From contig NZ_JADOTY010000001.1 of NCBI RefSeq assembly GCF_015751785.1, forward strand, positions 3,968,001-4,032,000: a DNA stretch of 64,000 bases, read 5' to 3'. The stretch's first letter is position 1, and each line of letters begins with the position of its first letter. This DNA is from Micromonospora vinacea. GTDB lineage: Bacteria > Actinomycetota > Actinomycetes > Mycobacteriales > Micromonosporaceae. Made by a program: the position numbers and the translations under genes. Positions 18,426 to 29,570 of the stretch are shown here, piece by piece. The notes below the pieces were generated by a model. That model was not told where the DNA came from, did no database searches, and saw only the letters and a program-made list of their open reading frames with translations.

Positions 18426-20531
18426 ATGCTTTCCATCGGTCGGGTTCCCCGGGGTGCGCCACGACGGCGCGGGTGGCTGTCGAGACTCGCCGTCGCCGCG
18501 ATGGTGCTGGTGGTCGGTGGCGCGGCTGCGGCCGTCGCCTCGTCGCCCGCGTCAGCGGCCACCGTCGACACCAGCGCCTGGTACGTGTTGGTGAACCGCA
18601 ACAGTGGCAAGGCCGTGGACGTGTACAACCTGGCCACGAACGACGGTGCGCGGATCACCCAGTGGACGCGCAACAACGGCAACCAGCAGCAGTGGCAGTT
18701 CGTGGACTCCGGAGGCGGCTACTACCGACTCAAGTCGAGGTTGTCGGGCAAGGTACTGGACGTCTCCGGCCGCTCGACCGCCAACGGCGCCAGCGTCGTG
18801 CAGTGGACCGACAACAACGGCACCAACCAGCAGTTCCGGCTGGCAGACTCGGACGGCGGCTACGTCCGGTTGATCAACCGCAACAGCAACAAGGTGATGG
18901 AGGTGCAGGGCGCCTCGACCGCCGACGGTGGCAACATCGTGCAGTACGACGACTGGAACGGCACCAACCAGCAGTGGCAGCTCGTCCGCGTCGACGGCGG
19001 GACCGACCCCACGACGCCACCCCCGTCGAACGGCACGTACCCGAACCCCGTGGTCTGGCAGGACTTCGCCGACGTCGACATCATCCGGGTGGACAACGCC
19101 TACTACATGTCGGCGTCCACCATGCACTACTCGCCCGGCGCGCCGGTCCTGCGCTCGTACGACCTGGTCAACTGGGAGTTCGCCGGTCACTCCGTACCCC
19201 GCCTCGATTTCGGGTCGAAGTACGACATGAGTGGCGGCAACGCGTACGTCGACGGGATCTGGGCGTCGACGCTGAACTACCGGCCGAGCAACCGGACGTA
19301 CTACTGGGCCGGGTGCATCGACTTCGCGCAGACCCACATCTACACCGCGTCCGCCGTCGACGGCGCCTGGAGCAAGCACACCACCATCCCCAACTGCTAC
19401 TACGACGCGGGGATGCTGATCGACGACAACGACACCATGTACGTGGCGTACGGCAACGGCACCATCAGCGTGGCGCAGCTGTCCGCGGACGGGAAGTCCC
19501 AGGTCCGCGCCCAGCAGGTGTACCAGACCCCGTCGAGCATCGGGACGCTGGAGGGTGCCCGCTTCTACAAGCGCAACGGCGCCTACTACATCTGGCTCAC
19601 CCGCCCGGCCAACGGTCAGTACGTGCTGAAGTCGACGAACGGCCCGTTCGGCCCGTACGAGCAGCGTCAGGTGCTGCTCAACCTGCCCGGTCCGATCTCC
19701 GGCGGCGGTGTGCCGCACCAGGGTGGGCTGGTGCAGACCCAGAACGGCGACTGGTACTACATGTCCTTCGTCGACGCGTACCCCGGTGGTCGGATGCCGG
19801 CCATGGCCCCGATCACCTGGACCGGCGACGGCTGGCCGGTGCTGCAGACGGTGAACGGCACCTGGGGCAGCTCGTACCCGAAGCCCAACCTGCCCGCGCC
19901 GCCCCGGGCGGTCAAGCCGCTCACCGGCACCGACACGTTCGCCGGCACCACGCTCGGCCCGCAGTGGGAGTGGAACCACAACCCGGACAACAGCAAGTGG
20001 TCGGTCAACAACGGGCTGAACCTGCAGACCGCCACCGTCACCAACGACCTGTACAAGGCGCGTAACACGCTGACCCACCGCATCCAGGGGCCCACCTCGA
20101 CCGCGACCATCGAGCTGGACTACTCCACCATGCGCGACGGTGATCGCACCGGCCTGGCGGTGCTGCGCAACTCGTCGGCCTGGATCGGAGTCCGACGGGA
20201 CAACGGGTCCACCCGGCTGGTCATGCAGAACGGCCTGACGATGGACGGCAGCTGGAACACCACCAGCACCGGCAGCGAGGTGGCGAGCACCGCCGTCTCC
20301 GGTGGCCGGATCTGGTTGCGCGCCAACGCCGACATCAGACCCGGCTCCGGCCGACAGGCCCGCTTCTCGTACAGCACCGACGGGGTCAACTTCACCTCGT
20401 TCGGCAACGCCCTGACGCTGGCGAACAACTGGCAGTTCTTCATGGGCTACCGGTTCGCCATCTTCAACCACGCGACGCAGGCGCTCGGTGGCGCGGTCAC
20501 CGTGCGGCGTTTCGACCTGACCACCCCGTGA
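18426..20531 (+). CDS. Secreted ricin-type CBM plus GH43 glycosidase
   Basis: 701 residues. A signal peptide with a basic start and hydrophobic core probably ends at PASA, residue 44. Residues about 48-190 form a ricin B-type (CBM13) lectin with repeated WQF/QQWQL and VLDV motifs. The GH43 five-bladed propeller follows from about 205: DFADVDIIRVDNAYY (probable catalytic base Asp), CYYDAGMLIDDN, and GTLEGARFYKRNG (probable acid Glu). The last about 200 residues form a beta-sandwich like those of GH43 beta-xylosidases/arabinosidases. It would release arabinose or xylose from plant polysaccharide outside the cell. Operators of the arabinose set precede it, favouring an arabinan/arabinoxylan substrate; exact specificity is not readable. 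Confidence 0.88.
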   Translation: MLSIGRVPRGAPRRRGWLSRLAVAAMVLVVGGAAAAVASSPASAATVDTSAWYVLVNRNSGKAVDVYNLATNDGARITQWTRNNGNQQQWQFVDSGGGYYRLKSRLSGKVLDVSGRSTANGASVVQWTDNNGTNQQFRLADSDGGYVRLINRNSNKVMEVQGASTADGGNIVQYDDWNGTNQQWQLVRVDGGTDPTTPPPSNGTYPNPVVWQDFADVDIIRVDNAYYMSASTMHYSPGAPVLRSYDLVNWEFAGHSVPRLDFGSKYDMSGGNAYVDGIWASTLNYRPSNRTYYWAGCIDFAQTHIYTASAVDGAWSKHTTIPNCYYDAGMLIDDNDTMYVAYGNGTISVAQLSADGKSQVRAQQVYQTPSSIGTLEGARFYKRNGAYYIWLTRPANGQYVLKSTNGPFGPYEQRQVLLNLPGPISGGGVPHQGGLVQTQNGDWYYMSFVDAYPGGRMPAMAPITWTGDGWPVLQTVNGTWGSSYPKPNLPAPPRAVKPLTGTDTFAGTTLGPQWEWNHNPDNSKWSVNNGLNLQTATVTNDLYKARNTLTHRIQGPTSTATIELDYSTMRDGDRTGLAVLRNSSAWIGVRRDNGSTRLVMQNGLTMDGSWNTTSTGSEVASTAVSGGRIWLRANADIRPGSGRQARFSYSTDGVNFTSFGNALTLANNWQFFMGYRFAIFNHATQALGGAVTVRRFDLTTP

Positions 20532-20921
20532 CGCCAGTCACACGATGATCGCTCTGACCGGTGGCGCTGGCGACGCGGGCCTGACGGCCTGTGAGGTCCG
20601 CGCCACCGCGTCAGGTCCGCGCCGGCCTGCTCCACGCTCTGCCCAGGAGCGAGGGCAGGCCGGCGCACCACATCAGGACGGTGCCCGTACCGGGTGGCGG
20701 GGGACTCCGGGTGGGCACCGCGTTGTGCGGCTTCGGCGCGTCGCGCAGTCCCCGCACAGCCGCGCCATGTTCGGGGCCGTTGCTGGCGTAGACTGTCGGC
20801 GATCCAGCGCTGGTCACCTGGGATTCAGCACCGGCGTGGTGACTGAGCGAGGGGGATCGGGCCGGTCCGCTCCAGTCGACGTCGACGGGCCGCGGGCCGG
20901 AGATGTAGCGGGGGGAGCGAA
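20532..20921. other. 390-bp gap between GH43 and LacI genes
   Basis: No gene was found. A weak long-loop hairpin (CGGTGGCGC at 20559-20567 with GCGCCACCG at 20600-20608) may end GH43 transcription. No copy of the arabinose operator was seen ahead of the LacI gene, so the repressor is probably not autoregulated through that motif. Confidence 0.5.
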
Positions 20922-21929
20922 ATGGCCGTCCACGGTCCCGCGATGACGGACGTTGCTCGTCTCGCCGGTGTCTCCCATCAGACGGTGTCGCGGGTGCTCA
21001 ACGGGCATCCCAACGTCCGTGAGCAGACCCGACTTCGGGTACGCGCGGCGATTGCCGAACTCGGCTACCGCCCCAATGGCGCGGCACGCGCCCTGGTGAC
21101 CGGTCGATCACAGGTCATCGGTGTGGTCGCGCAGAACACGACGCTCTACGGTCCGGCGTCGCTGTTGGCCGCCTTGGAGCAGACCGCCGCCGAAGAGGGT
21201 TTCGCGGTCAGCGTCGGCAGCGTGCGCAACCTGGACCACCGTTCCATCTCGGCGGCCGTCGAGCGGCACCTGTCGCACCGGGTGGCCGGCATCGTGGTCA
21301 TCGCCCCGGTCGAGTCCGCCGGTGAGGCGCTGGAGCGCCTGCCCAAGGATGTCCCGCTGGTCACTGTCGATGGTGATCCGAGCCGGCCGGTGCCGCTGGT
21401 GACTGTCGACCAGGTGGCGGGCGCCCGGGCGGCGACGCAACATCTGCTCGACGCCGGGCACCGCACCGTCTGGCACGTCTCCGGGCCGACCGACTGGTTC
21501 GACAGCGTCGGCCGGATCGACGGTTGGCGGCAGGCGTTGCTGGCCGCCGGGCTGGATCCGCCGCCGCCGATGCCGGGGGACTGGTCCGCGGCGTCGGGTT
21601 ACCGGTGCGGGCAGATGTTGGCGCGGATGCCGGAGGTCACCGCCGTCTTCACCGCCAACGACCATCTCGCGCTGGGCGTGCTGCGGGCGCTGCACGAGTT
21701 CGGTCGACGGGTGCCGCACGAGATCAGCGTGGTCGGCTTCGACGACGTGCCGGAGGCGGCGTACTTCATCCCGCCGCTGACCACCGTCCGACCGGACTTC
21801 GACGCGGTGGCGCGGGCGAGCCTGCAGATGCTGCTGTCCCAGATCGAGTCGGGCACCGGTGGGGCGCTGCGGCAGACCATCGCCCCGGCTCTGGTCGCCC
21901 GCGAGAGCGTGGCCCCACCTCGTCGCTGA
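20922..21929 (+). CDS. LacI-family regulator, probable arabinose-regulon repressor
   Basis: 335 residues. The N-terminal HTH MTDVARLAGVSHQTVSRVLNG is followed by the hinge helix NGAARALVTGRS and a periplasmic-binding-like effector domain (PLVTVDGDPS, SVVGFDDVPEA). Recognition-helix residues His-Gln-x-x-x-Arg compare with Tyr17-Gln18-Arg22 of E. coli LacI, which reads TGTGAGCG; this suits the operators found here. GGGGGAG precedes ATG 20922; a second ATG at 20943 is possible. It lies between two genes carrying the operator and inside the arabinose island, so it is the best candidate for an AraR-like repressor; L-arabinose or a phosphorylated derivative would be the inducer. Confidence 0.88.
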   Translation: MAVHGPAMTDVARLAGVSHQTVSRVLNGHPNVREQTRLRVRAAIAELGYRPNGAARALVTGRSQVIGVVAQNTTLYGPASLLAALEQTAAEEGFAVSVGSVRNLDHRSISAAVERHLSHRVAGIVVIAPVESAGEALERLPKDVPLVTVDGDPSRPVPLVTVDQVAGARAATQHLLDAGHRTVWHVSGPTDWFDSVGRIDGWRQALLAAGLDPPPPMPGDWSAASGYRCGQMLARMPEVTAVFTANDHLALGVLRALHEFGRRVPHEISVVGFDDVPEAAYFIPPLTTVRPDFDAVARASLQMLLSQIESGTGGALRQTIAPALVARESVAPPRR

Positions 21930-22121
21930 CGGCCGGCCAACCAGCGGTCGCCCCGCCCGCTGCGGGGAATCTGTCCCGCCGCCGCTCTCCGCTGAGTGGT
22001 GCACGCCCGTGCGGTCCCCGCCGGAGTGCGCCAATTCCCGCCGCCCCCGCCGATAAGACGTGACTCGATGGGTTGCGGAGTGTGATCAATCGATGTCGGG
22101 CGATGCGGAGCCGTGCAGGTA

Positions 22122-22176
22122 TTGAACCTCGTGAAATGTCGCCGTAACATGATGGGCGTCTCTGTTAACGCTAACA
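22122..22176 (+). promoter_or_regulatory. GH27 gene promoter and LacI-type operator
   Basis: TTGAAC (22122-22127), a 17-bp spacer and TAACAT (22145-22150) form a good promoter. The operator TGTTAACGCTAACA at 22163-22176 lies at about +6 to +19, a road-block position. The 192 bp between the LacI stop and this promoter hold no recognisable gene. Confidence 0.75.
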
Positions 22177-22251
22177 AAAATTGGCGTCCAACTATCGGCG
22201 CACCGACCAGCGATCGTCGTTACGGGCGTGCGTCACCGACAAGGAGGCTCG

Positions 22252-23907
22252 ATGAACCGCATTACCCGAGGTCGTCGCTGGGGGAGCGCACTGGCGGCCG
22301 GAATACTGCTCGCCGGCGCCCTGGTCGGCCTTCGCGCCCCCACGGCGCAGGCACTGGACAACGGCGTGGCGCGTACTCCCCCCATGGGTTGGAATTCATG
22401 GAACTCGTTCGGCTGCAACATCAACGAGGCGCTGATCCGGCAGACGGCGGATGCGATCGTCAGCAGCGGTATGCGGGACCTGGGCTACAACTACGTCGTG
22501 GTCGACGACTGCTGGTTCAACCCCAACCGGGACAGCTCCGGCAACATCCAGGGCGACCCCGGCCGGTTCCCCAGCGGGATGAAGGCTCTCGGTGACTACC
22601 TGCACGCCCGGAACCTGAAGTTCGGCCTGTACCAGGTGCCTGTCGACAAGACCTGCGCCCAGTACTTCGGCGCCTACCCCGGCGCGACCGGCAGCCGCGG
22701 CCACGAGGTGCAGGACGCACGCCAGTTCGCCGCCTGGGGCGTCGACTTCCTCAAGTACGACTGGTGCTCGCCGGAGGGCAGCATCAACGACCAGGTGACC
22801 ACCTTCGCCAAGATGCGGGACGCTCTGGCCGCCACCGGTCGACCGATCGTCTACAGCATCAACTCCAACAGCATCCACGCCAAGACCGGCCCGCAGCGCA
22901 ACTGGGGCGACGTGGCGAACATGTGGCGAACCACCGAGGACATCACCAACGCGTGGGACACCGGTCAGAGCAACGGCTACCCGATGGGCATCCAGAACAT
23001 CATCAACGTGACCGTTCCGCTGGCGTCCTACGCGAGGCCGGGTGGGTTCAACGACCCGGACATGATGGAGGTCGGTCGCGGCGGTATGAACGACACGGAG
23101 ATGCGCAGCCACTTCGCGATGTGGGCGATCATGGCGTCTCCGCTGATCGCCGGCAACGACGTGCGGAACATGAACGCCGCGACGCAGGCCATCCTCAAGA
23201 ACGCCAACCTGATCGCGATCAACCAGGACTCGCTCGGGTTGCAGGGGACGCAGGTGTCGTTCGACGGCACGCGTCGGGTGCTGGCCAAGCGGCTCGCCAA
23301 CGGTGACGTCGCCGTGGCCCTGTTCAACCAGGGCGGCTCGACGACGACGATCTCGACCACGGCCGCGGCCATCGGCAAGTCCGGCTCGTCGTTCACGCTG
23401 GTGGACGCCTGGACCGGTGGCACCAGCTCCAGCAGCGGGACCATCAGCGCCAGCGTCCCCGCGCACGGGACTGTGGTGTACCGGGTCAGCGGTGGCGGAA
23501 CGACTCCTCCGACGACGCCGCCGCCGACCACGTCGAGCGCGTACGCCAGCGCCGCCTCCGGCCGCTGCCTCGACGTGCCGAACAGCAACACGGCCAACGG
23601 CACGCAGCCGGTCATCTGGGACTGCAACGGCGCCGCCAACCAGCGCTGGACCAGCAGCGGTCAGACCCTGCAGGCCCTCGGCAAGTGCCTGGACGCGCCG
23701 CTGAACGCCGCGGCCGGCGCCAAGGTGCAGATCTGGGACTGCAACGGCGGGACCAACCAGCAGTGGACGGTCAACGCCAACGGCACGATCAGCAACACGC
23801 AGTCGGGGCTCTGCCTGGACGTCAACGCCAACGCCACTGCCAACGGCACCACGGTGATCCTCTGGACCTGCACCGGAGCGGCGAACCAGCGGTGGTCGCA
23901 GCGATAG
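22252..23907 (+). CDS. Secreted GH27 glycosidase (alpha-galactosidase type) with ricin CBM
   Basis: 551 residues; the signal peptide probably ends at AQA, residue 34. The GH27 barrel begins TPPMGWNSWNSFG. The nucleophile is Asp170 in LKYDWC, the acid/base is Asp230 in WRTTEDI, and the substrate-binding DDCW is at 85-88. A beta-sandwich domain and a Thr/Pro linker lead to a C-terminal ricin-type CBM13 (about 430-551) with three QxW repeats. GH27 includes alpha-galactosidases and a few beta-L-arabinopyranosidases; location in an arabinose island and control by the same operator raise the second possibility, while retention of both Asp in DDCW favours galactose. AAGGAGG precedes ATG 22252. Confidence 0.9.
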   Translation: MNRITRGRRWGSALAAGILLAGALVGLRAPTAQALDNGVARTPPMGWNSWNSFGCNINEALIRQTADAIVSSGMRDLGYNYVVVDDCWFNPNRDSSGNIQGDPGRFPSGMKALGDYLHARNLKFGLYQVPVDKTCAQYFGAYPGATGSRGHEVQDARQFAAWGVDFLKYDWCSPEGSINDQVTTFAKMRDALAATGRPIVYSINSNSIHAKTGPQRNWGDVANMWRTTEDITNAWDTGQSNGYPMGIQNIINVTVPLASYARPGGFNDPDMMEVGRGGMNDTEMRSHFAMWAIMASPLIAGNDVRNMNAATQAILKNANLIAINQDSLGLQGTQVSFDGTRRVLAKRLANGDVAVALFNQGGSTTTISTTAAAIGKSGSSFTLVDAWTGGTSSSSGTISASVPAHGTVVYRVSGGGTTPPTTPPPTTSSAYASAASGRCLDVPNSNTANGTQPVIWDCNGAANQRWTSSGQTLQALGKCLDAPLNAAAGAKVQIWDCNGGTNQQWTVNANGTISNTQSGLCLDVNANATANGTTVILWTCTGAANQRWSQR

Positions 23908-23964
23908 CCGACCGGGTCCGCCGACCGCCGAGGTCGCGGCGACCCACCTGATCCGGCGGTAGTG

Positions 23965-24004
23965 CCGATGCCCGCGGACGACAGACGTCATCCGCGGGCA
24001 TCGG
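23965..24004 (+). terminator. Terminator after GH27 gene
   Basis: A perfect 14-bp stem, CCGATGCCCGCGGA (23965-23978) with TCCGCGGGCATCGG (23991-24004), 12-nt loop, followed by TCTGT. Confidence 0.85.
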
Positions 24005-24131
24005 TCTGTAGAGTGCTGCGGACGACCACGCTGAGTTGCCGCGTCCTGCCCTTCCGGCGGACCGGCGGCATGGTTACGCTCGCCTGGATGCTCCGTTACG
24101 AGACCGTGACACCGGTATTTCGGATCTGGTG

Positions 24132-24158
24132 TTGACGCAATCTATGTGAGCGCTAACA
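24132..24158 (+). promoter_or_regulatory. Promoter and LacI-type operator of second sugar importer
   Basis: -35 TTGACG (24132-24137) and -10-like TAACAC (24154-24159) flank the operator TGTGAGCGCTAACA (24145-24158). Sequence and geometry closely match the araB promoter at 9216, with the spacer one base shorter. Places the importer in the arabinose regulon. Confidence 0.75.
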
Positions 24159-24219
24159 CTACCCGAAAGATGACAGTTGGCCCCGGCAGTCGGCGGGGGA
24201 GTCCAGAGAGGAGAAGCCC

Positions 24220-25362
24220 GTGGGCAGGAAATTCCTGGTTGCTCTCGGCGGCGCCGCACTGGCGCTGAGTTTGGCGGCGTGCAGCGGCGGGGGTGCGGGC
24301 AGCGGTGAGAAGTCCGGCGACGAGAAGCCCAGCGATCTGACCATCGGTGTCTCGATGCCGACGCAGACCTCGGAGCGGTGGATCGCCGACGGCAACGCGG
24401 TGAAGTCGAAGCTCGAGGCCAAGGGCTACAAGGTCGACCTCCAGTACGCCGGCGACGACATCCCCACGCAGTCGCAGCAGGTCGACCAGATGATCACCCA
24501 GGGTGCGGACGTCCTGATCCTCGCGGCGATCGACGGCACCGCGCTCAGCAGCCAGCTGCAGGCCGCCGCGGCCGCGAAGATCCCGGTCATCTCCTACGAC
24601 CGTCTGATCCGTGGCAGCAAGGACGTCGACTTCTACGTCAGCTTCGACAACTACAAGGTTGGCGTCGCCCAGGGCACCGCGCTGCTCGTCGGTCTCGGCC
24701 TGCTGAACAAGGACGGCTCGAAGGGCACGGCCAAGGGGCCGCTGAACGTCGAGCTCTTCGCCGGGTCGCTGGATGACAACAACACCCAGTACTTCTTCGG
24801 TGGCGCGATGGACACGCTGAAGCCGTTCATCGAGGACGGCACGCTGGTCGTCAAGTCCAAGCAGACCACCCCCGAGCAGGTAGCCATCCTGCGGTGGCAG
24901 CAGGAGACCGCGCAGAAGCGGATGGAGAACCTGCTCACCTCCAGCTACAACGACGGCTCGAAGGTCGACGGGGTGCTCTCGCCGTACGACGGCATCTCCC
25001 GCGGCATCATCACCGCCCTGCAGAACGCCGGCTACGGCAAGGGCGCGAAGAAGCTCCCGGTGGTGACCGGCCAGGACGCGGAGATCGCCTCCATCAAGCT
25101 GATCAACGACGGCGTGCAGAGCTCCACGGTCTTCAAGGACACCCGACTGCTGGCCGAGCAGGCCGTGAACGCCGCCGAGGCGTTCCTGCAGAAGAAGCAG
25201 CCGCAGGCCAACGACACCAAGACGTACAACAACGGCGTCAAGGTCGTCCCGGCGTACCTGCTGCCGATCGCGACCGTCTACAAGGATGACATCAAGGCGA
25301 CGCTGATCGACTCCGGCTACTGGACGGCGGAAGAGGTCGCCGCCGGTCAGGCCAAGAAGTAA
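24220..25362 (+). CDS. chvE: Sugar-binding lipoprotein, ChvE-like
   Basis: 380 residues, GTG start at 24220 behind GAGGAG. The lipoprotein signal ends LAAC with Cys21. The Peripla_BP_4 domain shows VSMPTQTSERWIADG, QVDQMITQGADVLILAAIDG, SYDRLIRGSKDVDFYVSFDN and VTGQDAEIASIKLI, the pattern of ChvE, the multiple-sugar (arabinose, xylose, galactose, glucose) receptor. Genes for the GguA- and GguB-like components follow. The arabinose-type operator upstream suggests it takes up arabinose or sugars released by the two secreted glycosidases. Confidence 0.9.
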   Translation: MGRKFLVALGGAALALSLAACSGGGAGSGEKSGDEKPSDLTIGVSMPTQTSERWIADGNAVKSKLEAKGYKVDLQYAGDDIPTQSQQVDQMITQGADVLILAAIDGTALSSQLQAAAAAKIPVISYDRLIRGSKDVDFYVSFDNYKVGVAQGTALLVGLGLLNKDGSKGTAKGPLNVELFAGSLDDNNTQYFFGGAMDTLKPFIEDGTLVVKSKQTTPEQVAILRWQQETAQKRMENLLTSSYNDGSKVDGVLSPYDGISRGIITALQNAGYGKGAKKLPVVTGQDAEIASIKLINDGVQSSTVFKDTRLLAEQAVNAAEAFLQKKQPQANDTKTYNNGVKVVPAYLLPIATVYKDDIKATLIDSGYWTAEEVAAGQAKK

Positions 25363-25445
25363 GCCACTCGTCGGGCCCGGCGGTCACCCGCCGGGCCCGA
25401 CGCCTGGGTGCGTACCGCGTCCAGACCTGACGGAGGACAGTGACA

Positions 25446-26980
<1,535 letters not shown>

Positions 26981-26984
<4 letters not shown>

Positions 26985-28231
26985 CAAGCATCAAGACCCC
27001 TTCGACGGAGCGCCCCACGCCGCCGGACAGCACGCCCACCGCCGCCCTGCACAGCGGGACGAGCGACCTGCGGGCGCTGGTGTTGAACAACCTGCGGCAG
27101 AGCGGGATCTACGTCGCCCTGGTCGTCATCGTCGCGCTCTTCGCGGTCCTGACCGACGGGGTGTTGCTGAGCCCCGGCAACATCACCAACATCGTCCTCC
27201 AGTACTCGTACATTCTGGTCCTCGCGATCGGGATGGTCATCCTGATCATCGGCGGGCACATCGACCTGTCGGTCGGATCGATCGTCGCGCTCACCGGGGC
27301 GGTCTCCGCCGTCCTGGTGATCCAGCAGGGCCATCCCTGGTGGATCGGCATCGTGGCCGCGCTGGCCGTCGGCCTCGCGGTCGGCGCCTGGCACGGGTTC
27401 TGGGTGGCGTACGCCGGCATTCCGGCCTTCATCGTGACCCTGGCCGGCATGCTGCTGTTCCGGGGTCTCACCCTGCGGGTGCTCGACAACATCTCGCTGT
27501 CGCCGTTCCCGTCCGAGTACCAGCAGGTCGCGGCGGGCTTCCTCAACGGCCTGCTCGGCGGGCAGGGCTTCGACGCCTTCACGTTGCTGATCGGCGCCAT
27601 CGCCGTGGCCGGCTACGCGGTGAGCGGCTTCCGCACCCGCGTGGCGCGTATCCGCTACCAGCAGCCCGTCGAGTCGTTCCCGCTCTTCGTCGCCCGGGTC
27701 GTGCTGGTCGGCGCGGTCCTCATGTACTTCGCCTGGCAGTTGGCGCACGCCCGAGGGCTGCCGATCGTGCTGATCATCCTGGCGGTCCTGGTGCTGGTCT
27801 ACGGCCTGCTCACCCGGCGTACCGTCTTCGGTCGCCAGGTCTACGCGATCGGCGGCAACCTGTCGGCGGCGGCGCTGTCCGGGGTGAAGGTCCGCACCGT
27901 CAACTTCTGGATGTTCGTCAACATGGGCTTCCTGGCGGCGGTGGCTGGCGTCATCTACTCGTCGCGGTCGAACGGCGCCCAGCCCGCCGCCGGCAACATG
28001 TTCGAGCTGGACGCGATCGCCGCGGCCTTCATCGGCGGCGCGGCTGTCACCGGTGGCGTGGGCACCGTGGTGGGCGCGATGGTCGGTGGTCTGATCATGG
28101 CGGTGATGAGCAACGGCATGCAGCTGATGGGCATCGACCAGTCGACCCAGTCGGTGGTGAAGGGTCTCGTCCTGCTCGTCGCGGTCGCCTTCGACGTCTA
28201 CAACAAGCGTCGAGCCGGCACGGCCCGCTGA
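26981..28231 (+). CDS. Multiple-sugar ABC transporter permease, GguB/XylH-like
   Basis: 416 residues, longer than RbsC-type permeases because it carries a central insertion (about residues 185-260), as in XylH/GguB. Hallmarks: GGHIDLSVGSIVALTGAVSA, the coupling loop FGRQVYAIGGNLSAAALSGVKV, and ELDAIAAAFIGGAAVTGGVGT. It overlaps the ATPase gene by 4 bp and is the last gene of the ChvE-GguAB operon. Confidence 0.92.
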
Positions 28232-28247
28232 CCCGGAGGTACGGACC

Positions 28248-28284
28248 GTCCCGGTGAGCCTGACGTGGATCAGGCCGCCGGGAC
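28248..28284 (+). terminator. Probable terminator after second sugar importer
   Basis: GTCCCGG...GCCTGA pairs with TCAGGC...CCGGGAC around a short loop, with a small internal mismatch, 16 bp after the permease stop. Confidence 0.6.
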
Positions 28285-28411
28285 AATCCGTTTGAGCATG
28301 GATCGCGACCGTAATACTTGTCATTGACCAACCCCGATACGTGGATGCGATCATCTCGCCACGCCCGCGTCGCCGGTCACGAGCCGGCGTCGCGACTGGA
28401 GAGGAGCCCGT

Positions 28412-29521
28412 ATGCATCCCCGTTCGATCCGGCTCGCCGCGTTGTCGCTGGCACTGGCGGCAGCCACCCTGATCGCCGCGACCCCCGCCCAGGCCCGTCC
28501 TGCCGGCACCATCCCGGCCGCCGACGTCACCCCGTCCGACACCGGCCCGGTCTACTCGGCGACCGACCGACTCGCCCGCGAGGTGGCCGGTGCGCTCGCC
28601 GATTCCGCCACCCGGGGCCGAGTGCTCGCCGGCACGACCGCCGGTCCGGTGGATCTGCTGCGTGCCCGGTTGGGCTCCCGGGCGGACCGTGCCGCCCAGG
28701 CCGCCAACGAGGCGGTGCTGGCGGCGAAGGGCCTCCCGGCAGCAACCGGTTCCGTGCTGCAACTCCGGCTCGCGAGCTCCGCCACCAAGGCTGCGTCTGC
28801 GGCCCTTCCGCTCGTGGCGGCGGCCTCGACCGATGATGCGATGACCAGCGTGGCCGCGTACGACCCGGCGGGCGCACGGATTCTGCTGGACCCGGTCCGG
28901 GTGCCCGGCCGCGCGGTGCTGGTGGTCGAGGTCAACGTGGCCAGGGCGATGGAGCAGGGTCTCGCGCAGGTACGGCAGGAGTTGGCCGACCGAGGGCTGA
29001 CCGGCGCGCGGGCTGCCCGGACGACGCAGGCCGGCTACTGGGCCACCAAGGTCAACGCCATCCGGCTCAGCAACGACCAGGAGACCTGGATCAAGGGCAG
29101 TGCGGAGATCTTCAACGTCGTGGCCGGGTTCGGGCTCGACGGCCAGCCGACGGTCAACGTCGTGGAGATGCCCTACCTGGACAACGACGGCACGGTCTAC
29201 TACCCCAACCAACTGCTGGTCCACTTCAACACCTACAAGTACAACCTGGCCGACGTGGTGATGTGGGAGGACGACGGCGACACCAACTACCGCGACCTGG
29301 CCACGGCACTGATCACCGCCTTGCTGACCATCGTCGACTACGGCACCTACACCCCGCTGGTCACCGCGATCATCAACGCGATGCCGGCCAGTTGGTGGAC
29401 CGACGACCCGGATTACGTCGACTCCTGGTACACCCTCAGCACCGGCAGCTCCGGCCGGCTCAACGGTGCGGCCGCCAACGGCTGGATGGACGTCACCCCG
29501 TACTGGGTGCAGCAGCTCTGA
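28412..29521 (+). CDS. Secreted protein, DUF3103-like
   Basis: 369 residues; the signal peptide probably ends at AQA, residue 28. After an Ala-rich helical region the conserved part (about 205-320) has KVNAIRLSNDQETWIKGSAE, VVEMPYLDND, PNQLLVHFN and WEDDGDTNYRDLA. I recall this pattern from DUF3103 proteins; the assignment is from memory. Function is unknown. The gene is isolated, and a shared terminator separates it from the convergent phosphoesterase gene. Confidence 0.75.
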   Translation: MHPRSIRLAALSLALAAATLIAATPAQARPAGTIPAADVTPSDTGPVYSATDRLAREVAGALADSATRGRVLAGTTAGPVDLLRARLGSRADRAAQAANEAVLAAKGLPAATGSVLQLRLASSATKAASAALPLVAAASTDDAMTSVAAYDPAGARILLDPVRVPGRAVLVVEVNVARAMEQGLAQVRQELADRGLTGARAARTTQAGYWATKVNAIRLSNDQETWIKGSAEIFNVVAGFGLDGQPTVNVVEMPYLDNDGTVYYPNQLLVHFNTYKYNLADVVMWEDDGDTNYRDLATALITALLTIVDYGTYTPLVTAIINAMPASWWTDDPDYVDSWYTLSTGSSGRLNGAAANGWMDVTPYWVQQL

Positions 29522-29527
29522 GCGAGA

Positions 29528-29563
29528 GTCGCCTCCCCCGGGCGCCGGCCTGGGGGAGGCGAC
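29528..29563. terminator. Bidirectional terminator
   Basis: GTCGCCTCCCCC (29528-29539) pairs perfectly with GGGGGAGGCGAC (29552-29563) between the convergent DUF3103-like and phosphoesterase genes, ending 7 bp before the latter's stop. Confidence 0.85.
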
Positions 29564-29570
29564 CGACGGA

